Below are positions 26,676-34,219 of a stretch of DNA of 64,000 bases, piece by piece. The DNA comes from Pseudanabaena sp. PCC 7367 (GTDB taxonomy: Bacteria; Cyanobacteriota; Cyanobacteriia; Pseudanabaenales; Pseudanabaenaceae), in NCBI RefSeq assembly GCF_000317065.1, contig NC_019701.1, positions 2,614,001 through 2,678,000 on the forward strand, written 5' to 3'. The notes below the pieces were generated by a model that did no database searches, had not been told where the DNA came from, and saw nothing but the letters and a program-made list of their open reading frames with translations. Numbering within the stretch: position 1 is the first letter of the stretch; each line of letters starts with the position of its first letter. Made by a program: the position numbers and the translations under genes.

Positions 26676-26863
26676 TTCCGCGATCGCCTTCCCCTTGCAC
26701 TACTCAACTAAATTAGGGTAGTGCTGAACAAGTAAGGATCTAGAAGATAGTTGAATATCCATAACCCAAACAAGCTAAGCTCCGAATTTTAAATCGATTG
26801 CCAATTATCCTTACTACTGCATGACTAACCTAGAATTTAATTTCAGGAACGAGTTTTGAATTT
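26676..26863 (+). other. Hairpin after the CIS series (possible transcript end)
   Basis: A 7-bp inverted repeat GCACTAC (26697-26703) and GTAGTGC (26718-26724), with a secondary inner stem CTAA/TTAG, begins 21 bp after the YbjN stop. No T tract follows, so it is not a canonical intrinsic terminator; it may mark mRNA 3' processing. Confidence 0.35.
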
Positions 26864-26944
26864 GCGATCTCAAATCGGCTGCTTCCCTACATGCGATCTC
26901 AAATTAAATTAGAAATACGATCGCAAATCGGCCGCTTCCCTACA
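26864..26944. repeat. Two diverged 28-bp direct repeats, 53-bp period
   Basis: Copies at 26864-26891 and 26917-26944 share AAATCGG(C/T)CGCTTCCCTACA-like sequence with three differences overall. A partial copy of the first half (GCGATCTCAAAT) lies at 26893-26904. No coding role is visible. The first base block overlaps HIP1-like GCGATC. Confidence 0.6.
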
Positions 26945-26962
26945 ATCATCTATAATTCTATT

Positions 26963-26990
26963 GAAAAAAAATCCCAGGCTATACCTGGGT
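26963..26990 (-). terminator. Intrinsic terminator reading on the minus strand
   Basis: Read on the minus strand: stem CCCAGG, five-base loop, stem CCTGGG, then ATTTTTTTTC. The plus strand has no T tract after the stem. This is a good rho-independent terminator, yet no annotated minus-strand gene ends here apart from the remnant at 27007-27135. Confidence 0.65.
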
Positions 26991-27006
26991 ATTGATTATA
27001 TGAGTC

Positions 27007-27200
27007 TCACCAACAAGGAAAGCATGTCTCCTTGATGATTTTTATTCTGTCATTTTCTAGAATTGGCTCAAACCAGAAAAGATCGGCTTTTTTGTCCTTA
27101 TAAGCCTGATTTATGGGATTGCTACAGGCTTTAGCTCAACGCATACGTTAGATAGGCCAAATCCTTCGTATTAACTAATAAGGCGATCGAATCGGAGCAG
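27007..27200 (-). pseudogene. Decayed unknown gene remnant with frameshift
   Basis: The minus strand keeps an open frame of 42 codons (27007-27135) reading ...NPINQAYKDKKADLFWFEP, then ILENDRIKIIKETCFPCW and a TGA, with no start codon. Immediately upstream, another frame continues in coding-like fashion (YEGFGLSNVCVELKPVAIP), and further upstream a third frame reads AWRNCSDSIALLVNTKDLAY. The pattern fits one gene broken by frameshifts, ending 18 bp before an intrinsic terminator. I do not recognise the family. The upstream limit is approximate. Confidence 0.4.
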
Positions 27201-27583
27201 TTACGCCAAGCATTTAATATATTATATTTGAGATGGATTTAGGTGCAGCCAAATCAACAATAATACCTTGAGCCAATAGCAAACGAAGGTGTGCCTAAGC
27301 TACTATGGTCTATATAGAGTTAATTAGATGCTCTAGGTCTTGATTTAATCTACATGGGAATTTTGCAGTCGCAAAGCTTTAAAAGTTAAAAGCCTGAGCA
27401 AATATGTGTTTGAATGTGGCAGCTTAAATTACACGCCAATGCAAGATTTACTGAGTTAAGTAACTGCAGGTTAAATCGGGGTTTATGATATTAGACTTAG
27501 ACTAAGTAGACATAAGCAAGATGGCTGATTTGTCTTGACTGTATTAAGGTAAGGCAGTCTTTGCTCGATTCTGGGTTGAGTAC
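27201..27583. other. Intergenic region upstream of the anti-sigma gene
   Basis: AT-rich with no supported gene, apart from possible further decayed coding sequence on the minus strand near 27201-27290 (LLLAQGIIVDLAAPKSIS in one frame). GCAGTCGCAA at 27365-27374 and TAACTGCAGGT at 27461-27471 recur in the same order upstream of the bestrophin region at 37111 and 37188. Confidence 0.3.
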
Positions 27584-28039
27584 ATGGAAAAACAGTCCGA
27601 GCCTAGTCAAGCTAGGTTGAGAGTAGAAACAGATATCTATGCCTTATCTAAGGTTCAGGGATGGTTTAATCAATTTAAGCCACGCATGTCTAATAAGGTA
27701 TGGATGCAGTGTAACTTGGCATTGACTGAAGGTTTCACCAATGTGGTTTGTCATGCCCATGAGCGCTTGCCCGATCATACGCCGATCGATATTGAGGTGG
27801 AATTGGGCGCGGATTATTTGGTAATGCAAATTTGGGACTATGGTGCACCATTTGATTTGATGGCAAAGCTGGCTACTCTTGCTAATACAGAAGAGAGTCT
27901 TGATGATATTGATAATTTGCCGACCGGGGGACGTGGCTTAATGATCACCGATGCGATCGCTGATGAGCTAAGTTACGATCGCCTTACCGATGGCCGCAAC
28001 TGTTTGCGGATCAAGAAAAATTTATTCCCACCAGAGTAG
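27584..28039 (+). CDS. Anti-sigma regulatory factor, RsbW-like HATPase (Ser/Thr kinase)
   Basis: 151 aa, single HATPase_c domain of the RsbW/SpoIIAB type. The N box is LALTEGFTNVVCHAHE (residues about 46-61), G1 is IWDYGAPFD and G2 is TGGRGLMI. Such kinases bind sigma factors or phosphorylate STAS anti-anti-sigma partners in partner-switching control. No STAS partner or sigma factor is adjacent, so the target is unknown. The next gene is convergent. Family assignment is firm, pathway is not. Confidence 0.9.
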   Translation: MEKQSEPSQARLRVETDIYALSKVQGWFNQFKPRMSNKVWMQCNLALTEGFTNVVCHAHERLPDHTPIDIEVELGADYLVMQIWDYGAPFDLMAKLATLANTEESLDDIDNLPTGGRGLMITDAIADELSYDRLTDGRNCLRIKKNLFPPE

Positions 28040-28185
28040 CGATCGAGCTTGGGTTTAGTAAGCATGATTATGCCAGGGTTCTAGCAATGCTTTGTGCCAA
28101 GGTGGGCAATTAGTTGTTGAGTAGGCATGATGAATCGCTGTCTAGTTAATGTTTCTGGCTTAAACAATAGGTTCGCTGCTTAATC
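28040..28185. other. Intergenic, nothing recognised
   Basis: Short stretch between the RsbW-like gene and the membrane-segment remnant. No gene, repeat or clear terminator seen. Confidence 0.4.
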
Positions 28186-28290
28186 CTAACCTTTACTTGC
28201 TAGCTGTTTGGTTTTACATCTTTTGGCAAAGGTATAACCAGCAAACATCGTACCCAGTACAATCAAACCAATCAAAGCTTCAAAGAGAGA
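28186..28290 (-). pseudogene. Membrane-segment remnant, PEP-CTERM-like or small membrane protein
   Basis: A 34-codon open frame on the minus strand reads SLFEALIGLIVLGTMFAGYT, then FAKRCKTKQ and a TAG: a hydrophobic helix closed by a basic cluster. That is the shape of a PEP-CTERM-type sorting tail, but no Pro-Glu-Pro motif is retained. Upstream in another frame lies MITPASVEDNLSEYCRLISL, so one frameshift would make a small 50-aa membrane protein instead. It lies 62 bp beyond the stop of the large cupin/CHRD gene, which may once have extended into it. Several stops separate them now. Confidence 0.35.
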
Positions 28291-28352
28291 TTAACCTGCA
28301 ATATTCTGAAAGATTGTCCTCAACTGAAGCTGGTGTGATCATAGACAATTAA

Positions 28353-30896
28353 TTAAAAAGGCGGTGGCCCATCAAAACCTGGAAATCCACTTAAATCACC
28401 ATCTGCAGATCTGATCACAAAGTTATCTAAAGTCACCGTATATTCACCATGATTGGCATTGTAGGAAATACCATATTCCAATGGATAGAAGCCCGCCTCC
28501 TTGAATCGGGTTGGTTGATCAATATTATAGGTAGTCTCGGTAATTACTTGCCGTGCCGATGACAGGCTTTCCAAGAAATCTCTGGTAATCATTGGCTCCC
28601 AGAAGTTGACATCACCAGCGTAGGAACCAAAGATGAAGGTTTGATCGAACACCTCACCATTGAATTCGGGGGTTTCACCTGCCACCCAGTGAATTCCTTG
28701 CAGGGCATCGCCAGTAGCCGGAATATCTGTGCCAGGGATTGTAGGTGCAATGTAGTTTGCAGGCAAGAACCCTGGTTCCGGTAAGTTGAACAAGTTAGCA
28801 TTATCTTCGGGCAAGCCAGTGATTAGATCCCGCTCTTCGATCGTATCGAGGAAGAAATGCACATCAAAATGGGGTAGATCATAGATATCTAGCGGGGCAT
28901 GGCCTTCAGAGTTGGCATAGAAGCCCATATGATTGAATGGGGTCGATTGCTGCACCTTCTCAGGGAAGAGAATATTATAGACACGAGCCGCTTCAAATAT
29001 CTCAGGGAAAGCTAAATGGGGCACCGAGCTGGGGAATTCATTATTAGGATCATCTACTACAAAGGCATCCTGTAATGCTTCCTCCGTAAAAGTCACACCG
29101 ATTGAGGTGGGCACTTCGTTACCAAAGTCATCGGTGCCAAAGGCTCCCCAGGTATAGATCCAGCCATTGCCGATCGCCTGTGGCACAGTGGTTACCACAT
29201 TACCTTGAATAAACTCATCACCAGTCCGAATCGAAGCGGTGAAGTCAATGTTGCCATCGTAATATTCACCGATTTTCGGCACATAGGAATCCACTACGGC
29301 GGCAGCCAGACCGACGGCATTCTGGTTACCCAGATTGGCGATCGAATAGTTCTGGCCAGCAGCAATATAGACCGCATCGTCCACGCCAGCCACAAAAGGA
29401 TTGCCATTCACCTGAAAGGCTACTTCGCCTTCTTGCACCAAAAAAGTAAGATGATTATCGGCCACCTGCGATGCTGGGAACGCATCGGTAGTACCCACCA
29501 CCTGACCGCGAATTTCCCCTGAGGAATTGCGATTGCTATGAATATTCACATATAAGCCCACATCCTCTCCCACTGCGGCATTACTTAAGGTGGGCAGGAA
29601 ATTAGACACCGGCTTGGTGCTCATCGGTGGCGGCAGCGTATCGGTGGTAGTATCCGAGTCATCCCACACGCCAGAGAAGGTGACCGAACCATCGGCATTA
29701 CCATGCACCGTTAAATCGGCATCATCGCCAGGGCCAAGGATATTAAAAGCATGGGTGCCATTCTCACCGCGAAATGCAGTGTGCAGGTGAATCGCGGTTA
29801 AATCATCGCCAGGATCAGGCGTAAAGGGTGTACCATCTCCCAGATAAGCGCCAGCATCCAGGCCATTGATCGTAATTTCATAGGTAATCGTACCATTGGG
29901 CTCCGCATGTAATCGCGCGTAGGCAAACGCCCCCGAATCAACCCCAACGCCATCGGTGGTCACAATCTGATCGCTGTTGATCACCGCCTGCAAGAAGTTA
30001 GAGCTATGGCGATCGTCACGAGCCAGATTAAATTGTGAGTAGGCAAAATTTCCATCAGATTCTTCAAAATCAATTAAAGAAGTGTTTTGAGTGCCAAACA
30101 GACCATCGAATTTACGCCGATCGCTGATCTCAAAGATCTGCAAATTCAGACCTGGCACATTACGCACTGCCTCTAGCTGAGCAGGATCAATTAAATCTAA
30201 ATCCGGTACTACCAGCAATGGGCTCTGCAAGCCGGCCTGGAAAGCGCTATCAACTCCAGGGATAAACGCCCCACCACCATAGGTATCAATGATCTGACCA
30301 ACCACGCCAAAATCTAACTGTGCTGCGATCGCGCCGATATCAGCCTGGGGCGGGGGGGTATTATTGCCCTGCTCATCCACCACCGCTACACCGGCAAATT
30401 CATAATAGGGAGCGCCAGGAGTTGTAATTACTGAAATCCGTGCCGATTGATCAGTGGCGGTAAATCCCATCTGCCGCCCGATCGGATAATAGATAAAACT
30501 ACCCGTTGGCACCCTGATTTGAGCTGGCCCTAGATCGAAATTTACTTCCCCTTCTAAAACATACTTAGCCTCAGCTTCATGGGCATGGGTATGCTGGGGA
30601 ACGGCATCACGCGGCAACACATAAAAATCCAGAAATCCCAGCGCCCCACCAGTCGAAACATCGTTAACCAGGGGGGTATATATATCACCGCCCACAAAGA
30701 AGCCAGTATTGTTTGGATAATAAGCATCACCCTGCCGCTGTACAAAGGCAAAATCCACAGCTCCCTGGGAAGCGGCTAAGTTTGGCACCTGACTGGTAGA
30801 ACCATTGGTGACCGAGGTATTAGCTGGGATCGGTGAAAAAGCATGAGCCTGGGTTGGTGACGGGTGAGCTTCAAGGGGATTGTGAGAACCACTCAT
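28353..30896 (-). CDS. Cupin - CHRD - cupin - DUF5602 multidomain protein
   Basis: 847 aa from the ATG at 30894-30896 (CAGGAAATAA upstream); a more distal ATG at 30989 would add 31 residues with no ribosome site. Domains in order: cupin with PQHTHAHEAEAKYVLEGEV (H102, H104, H106; about 87-160); a CHRD domain (about 300-470; FLQAVINSDQIV, then HLHTAFRGENGTHAFNI and SSGEIRGQVVG); a second cupin-like unit LTFLVQEGEVAFQVNG (about 480-535) that lacks the histidine cluster; and a DUF5602 (TTHB210-type) region (about 545-740) with HMGFYANSEGHAP and HFDVHFFLD. No signal peptide is evident. Substrate unknown; secretion or surface function is typical for CHRD proteins. Confidence 0.8.
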   Translation of the reverse strand: MSGSHNPLEAHPSPTQAHAFSPIPANTSVTNGSTSQVPNLAASQGAVDFAFVQRQGDAYYPNNTGFFVGGDIYTPLVNDVSTGGALGFLDFYVLPRDAVPQHTHAHEAEAKYVLEGEVNFDLGPAQIRVPTGSFIYYPIGRQMGFTATDQSARISVITTPGAPYYEFAGVAVVDEQGNNTPPPQADIGAIAAQLDFGVVGQIIDTYGGGAFIPGVDSAFQAGLQSPLLVVPDLDLIDPAQLEAVRNVPGLNLQIFEISDRRKFDGLFGTQNTSLIDFEESDGNFAYSQFNLARDDRHSSNFLQAVINSDQIVTTDGVGVDSGAFAYARLHAEPNGTITYEITINGLDAGAYLGDGTPFTPDPGDDLTAIHLHTAFRGENGTHAFNILGPGDDADLTVHGNADGSVTFSGVWDDSDTTTDTLPPPMSTKPVSNFLPTLSNAAVGEDVGLYVNIHSNRNSSGEIRGQVVGTTDAFPASQVADNHLTFLVQEGEVAFQVNGNPFVAGVDDAVYIAAGQNYSIANLGNQNAVGLAAAVVDSYVPKIGEYYDGNIDFTASIRTGDEFIQGNVVTTVPQAIGNGWIYTWGAFGTDDFGNEVPTSIGVTFTEEALQDAFVVDDPNNEFPSSVPHLAFPEIFEAARVYNILFPEKVQQSTPFNHMGFYANSEGHAPLDIYDLPHFDVHFFLDTIEERDLITGLPEDNANLFNLPEPGFLPANYIAPTIPGTDIPATGDALQGIHWVAGETPEFNGEVFDQTFIFGSYAGDVNFWEPMITRDFLESLSSARQVITETTYNIDQPTRFKEAGFYPLEYGISYNANHGEYTVTLDNFVIRSADGDLSGFPGFDGPPPF

Positions 30897-31275
30897 GGGG
30901 ATTATTTCCTGAAATAATAGTTTATCAACTTTGCAATGATTGCTAGAAAGATGGCTCAGCCAATATTTAAAGATATGTTTACCCACCACAGTTAGCTTGA
31001 TAAGTCACTGGAAACGTAAAATCAAGCTAGGCTAGCGATCGGCCGATCGCTGCTTCAAGGGTTTGGGTTGCTGAAATGTAATGCCAAACTCACTAACAAA
31101 TCTAGGTTAGTTGATATCCTCAATGGCGCATTCAATTCATTATGCTTTTTTCGTATTTGTCGATTTTGGGCATCATGGAGGTAAATTGCTTGCCTAGCCT
31201 ATTACACAACAAGTAGTGGGCTTTGCGAGGACAAAAAAAGATTAAAACAACTTAACAAAATAAGCTGGTGCTTAG
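30897..31275. other. Intergenic, no gene recognised
   Basis: About 380 bp between the cupin/CHRD gene start and the Uma2 remnant. It must hold the promoter of the leftward cupin/CHRD gene. No coding signal or strong repeat was seen. Confidence 0.35.
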
Positions 31276-31475
31276 CAGAAATTCACACAGCGTACCCCTG
31301 GGTTAGTGCTTGCAGATAATGCCACAGTGCGTCTGGATGCAGAAAATGAATTGCAACCAGATCGATTGCTGATGCTGCTGATCATAGAGTTTGCTGGACA
31401 GGCAACTATTAGCAAGGATCACTATCTATAAGGATCACTATCTGACTATCTATATTGAAGGGGCGAATTAATTGT
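31276..31475 (+). pseudogene. Uma2-family endonuclease remnant
   Basis: A 51-codon open frame (31276-31431) reads TPGLVLADNATVRLDAENEL, then QPDRLLMLL and GQATISKDHYL followed by TAA. This is the central Uma2 (DUF820) region, where functional genes read GDNATVRLDLDNEPQPDALL. A 15-bp tandem duplication (AAGGATCACTATCTA at 31414-31428, and again from 31430) introduces the stop, after which the sequence resumes in another frame as TIYIEGAN. There is no start. An intact Uma2 gene lies at 60365-60955. Confidence 0.7.
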
Positions 31476-31653
31476 GGAGAAGCGAGTCAGAGTAAATGGT
31501 TAAATATAGCAACTGAAGACTAGGTTGGAACATAGCTGCAAAGACATTGTCAACCCAATTCCATAAGTTATCAAATTGAGTGATAATCTTGCGCAGACGT
31601 TTTTTCAATCGTGCCCCAAACTTTTCGATTTTATTCAAATCAGGTTTGATGCC
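31468..31653 (-). pseudogene. IS630-type transposase C-terminal fragment
   Basis: On the minus strand, IKPDLNKIEKFGARLKKRLR, then KIITQFDNLWNWVDNVFAAM and a TAA at 31468-31470. The match is to the C-terminus of IS630/Tc1-type DDE transposases (SPDLNPIEKFWARLKKRLR), including the terminal catalytic Glu. The rest of the transposase is absent and P-to-K and W-to-G changes suggest decay. It abuts the Uma2 remnant and the plastoquinone-pathway gene. Confidence 0.6.
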
Positions 31654-31776
31654 AACTTTACTATCGCCCCTATCGCCACAGGCAGATTTATGCCGATCGC
31701 CCCACCAGTCCCCTCCCCATAGGCTAAAGTAGAGAAGAGGGTATTAAGTAATGTTAAGTAATAAATAGGGGTTCAA

Positions 31777-32394
31777 ATGGAATTATTTGCCCAGGCCGCC
31801 AATCAACCAACGCAGTCAGATTATAAGTGGCACGCGATCGCCAATCCAATCTGGCAGGGCAGCGCCGCCGACATCAAGCAGGGACTGCCTTTCGACCTGC
31901 TCTCCCCCTATTGGCAAATGTTGTTGCTAGGTGATGGTGCGCCGACGCGGCATTTTCAACTATTAACCAAATCACCGATCGTAGTGGATGTGATCGCCAT
32001 GACCGAAATAGGCGATGATCCCGACCACGCCCCGATCGAAATTGAGGCAATCCCCACCTCGCGCACCCGTCGGCAAATCTGGCTGAAGCGTGAAGATACA
32101 GGCGAAGTGCTCTCCCATGCCACGTCCTGGTGGTCAACTGCCAAGATCGCCAAGCATTTACATAATCCCGCCCTACCAATCTGGGCTAGCTTGAACCAGA
32201 AAAATACTGAGCTTTACCGCGATCTACAGGGCATCTATCACGGCGATTGCCCTGGTCTGGCGGAGACCTTTGGGCATCCTGGCCCCTACTGGGGTAGACA
32301 TTATTTACTCTGGCATGGTGGCCAACCACTGACCCTGATTTATGAGATTTACTCACCGGCGATCGCTAAATACCTAGGCTCCAGTCAGGTCTAA
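31777..32394 (+). CDS. Chorismate lyase, cyanobacterial DUF98/UbiC-like type
   Basis: 205 aa. Motifs include PFDLLSPYWQMLLLGDGAPT with RHFQLLTKSP, then TRRQIWLKREDTGEVLSHAT and LGWHG-like LLWHGGQPLTLIYEIYSPAI near the end. The family releases pyruvate from chorismate to give 4-hydroxybenzoate, the head-group precursor of plastoquinone in cyanobacteria. The length is typical. It is followed 63 bp later by coaD on the same strand; the pairing is probably positional rather than functional. Confidence 0.85.
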   Translation: MELFAQAANQPTQSDYKWHAIANPIWQGSAADIKQGLPFDLLSPYWQMLLLGDGAPTRHFQLLTKSPIVVDVIAMTEIGDDPDHAPIEIEAIPTSRTRRQIWLKREDTGEVLSHATSWWSTAKIAKHLHNPALPIWASLNQKNTELYRDLQGIYHGDCPGLAETFGHPGPYWGRHYLLWHGGQPLTLIYEIYSPAIAKYLGSSQV

Positions 32395-32457
32395 TCAAGT
32401 TGGTCTTGTTCTAGTAATCTATTTGGTGTAGATCACTATGCGAGTAAAGTTTAGTTC

Positions 32458-32952
32458 GTGCGAGAACCCCTGATTGCCATTTATCCCGGCAGCTTCGATC
32501 CGATCACCCTCGGCCATCAAGACATCATTGAACGCAGTTGCCAGCTTTTCGATCTGGTGGTGGTGGCGGTGCTGCGCAATCCCAATAAAACGCCGTTATT
32601 TTCCATGAATGATCGGGTGGAGCAAATTATTACTGCCACTCAACATCTGGAAAATGTGAAGGTAGATAGCTTTTCTGGCCTGACCGTGGACTATGCTGAG
32701 GCGATGGGCGCAAAGGTCTTGATCCGGGGCTTGCGGGCAGTATCGGATTTTGAGATGGAGCTGCAAATGGCGCATACAAACAAGACTCTGGCCGATCGCC
32801 TGGAAACAGTATTCCTGGCTACTTCCAACGAATATAGTTTTCTAAGCAGTAGTGTGGTGAAGGAGATTGCCAAATTTGGCGGCTCGATCGATCATTTAGT
32901 TTCAGAGCCCGTGGCGATCGCACTCAAACAACAGTATCCCAGCCAGAGTTAG
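32458..32952 (+). CDS. coaD: Phosphopantetheine adenylyltransferase
   Basis: 164 aa with a GTG start at 32458. The nucleotidyltransferase signature [20 protein letters not shown] (T17-x-G19-H20) is intact, as are [19 protein letters not shown] and the [18 protein letters not shown] motif. It catalyses the penultimate step of coenzyme A synthesis, making dephospho-CoA from 4'-phosphopantetheine and ATP. The length is normal for the bacterial enzyme, which acts as a soluble hexamer. Confidence 0.96.
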   Translation: MREPLIAIYPGSFDPITLGHQDIIERSCQLFDLVVVAVLRNPNKTPLFSMNDRVEQIITATQHLENVKVDSFSGLTVDYAEAMGAKVLIRGLRAVSDFEMELQMAHTNKTLADRLETVFLATSNEYSFLSSSVVKEIAKFGGSIDHLVSEPVAIALKQQYPSQS

Positions 32953-33548
32953 TTAATTGGCCAAAATCTAGACCTTTTGGCATAGGCAATTGCTACCGCA
33001 CTGGGTTATTTTGAAATTATTGATTAATTGTAAAAGTTTAGGCTCAAGCAACCTTAAGGTTCGCTGAAAGCTGTTGGTTCAGGTAGAGTTAAAACCAAAT
33101 GCTTCGATCGCTGAATCAATTGACTAGGTTGTTCTAGACAAGTTTACAGCAGCTTTGACAGCGTTCCGATCGCTACATCATAATAGGTACTCTTCTGAGT
33201 TTCGCCACAGACAAATCTGTATTTAAATATACAGTTTGTTCCCATAGATCGAGATTTATTAATTATTCGGGACATTGTGATGTGCATGTGCATAGGGTAA
33301 ATTGCTTAAGTAGGTATTTATTGATCGAAGCAACGAATTAAAGATTGCAGGTTAATAAATCGATTACTTTACAGTTGCAGTTAATCTAGTTAATTGGGCG
33401 GGCAATGATTATAACTGCGATCGTAAGAAGACATGATATTTCGGCATTAGCCAGATTAAGTGAAAAGAAGCCTCAATCAATTTTAAATAAATAGCCCTCA
33501 AGCCCAAGTTTGTTATCAGAGTTATTGGAATCGAGCGTAAGTTAAGTT
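32953..33548. other. Intergenic, about 600 bp, no gene recognised
   Basis: AT-rich, with scattered CGATCG motifs. No ORF, RNA gene or terminator is convincing. It probably carries the promoter of the coiled-coil protein gene at 33549. Confidence 0.35.
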
Positions 33549-34157
33549 ATGAACTCAAGACCCAAGGAAAGAGTAACCGCCATCAATGGCTCCGGCGATC
33601 TAGTCAATCGAGCCGAATACTTCATGAACTTGCATCGAGAGTTAGACCGCTTAGAAGAAATGCTGCTCGAAAGCGGCCCCCGGATTATGGGACGAACCAT
33701 GATCGACGAAGAGCAGGTTTGTCGGCAAATCGATCAGGTACGCCTCGCTATTCCCGAATCGATCGCCAAAGCCGAAGAAATCTTGCAGCTTAAGCAAGAA
33801 ATCATGGAAGATGCTGATGCCTATGCCGAAGAAGTAATGGTGGCGGCGGAAACCCAGGCACGCAAGCTTGTCGATGATTCAGTGATTTTGCGCCAGGCCG
33901 AAGCCGAGGCCAGCCAACTACGCCTGTTGACCCAGCAGGAATCGGAAGAAATGCGGGCTCAAACCTTGAATGAAATTAATCAAATGCGCCGCCAAGCCCA
34001 GAAAGAATGGGAATCCTTGCGTCAGCGGGTTACCGGTGAGGTGGACGAGATGCAGCGGGGTGCAGATGATTATAGCGATCGCATCCTGGGCAATTTGGAA
34101 ACCCAGCTAATTGATATGCTCAAAATTGTTCAGAATGGTCGCAAGGAATTGCACTAG
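33549..34157 (+). CDS. Coiled-coil protein, DivIVA-like or ATP-synthase-b-like architecture
   Basis: 202 aa, almost entirely helical and charged with long heptad stretches (RAEYFMNLHRELDRLEEMLL; AEAEASQLRLLTQQESEEMR; EINQMRRQAQKEWESLRQRV). No membrane span is present. The layout resembles conserved cyanobacterial coiled-coil proteins loosely related to DivIVA or ATPase b-subunit stalks. Some of these are linked to cell division or envelope growth, but I cannot assign a function. The gene is convergent with the amiC-murI pair, 62 bp apart. Confidence 0.75.
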   Translation: MNSRPKERVTAINGSGDLVNRAEYFMNLHRELDRLEEMLLESGPRIMGRTMIDEEQVCRQIDQVRLAIPESIAKAEEILQLKQEIMEDADAYAEEVMVAAETQARKLVDDSVILRQAEAEASQLRLLTQQESEEMRAQTLNEINQMRRQAQKEWESLRQRVTGEVDEMQRGADDYSDRILGNLETQLIDMLKIVQNGRKELH

Positions 34158-34219
34158 GGCTTATTTAATTATTTAAATTTTATCTGAGCCTTCTAAATTT
34201 TCTAAATTATTTAATCTAA

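Noticed and set aside
26864-26944. CRISPR array
   Set aside because: Only two full copies with several mismatches, and no cas genes anywhere in the window.
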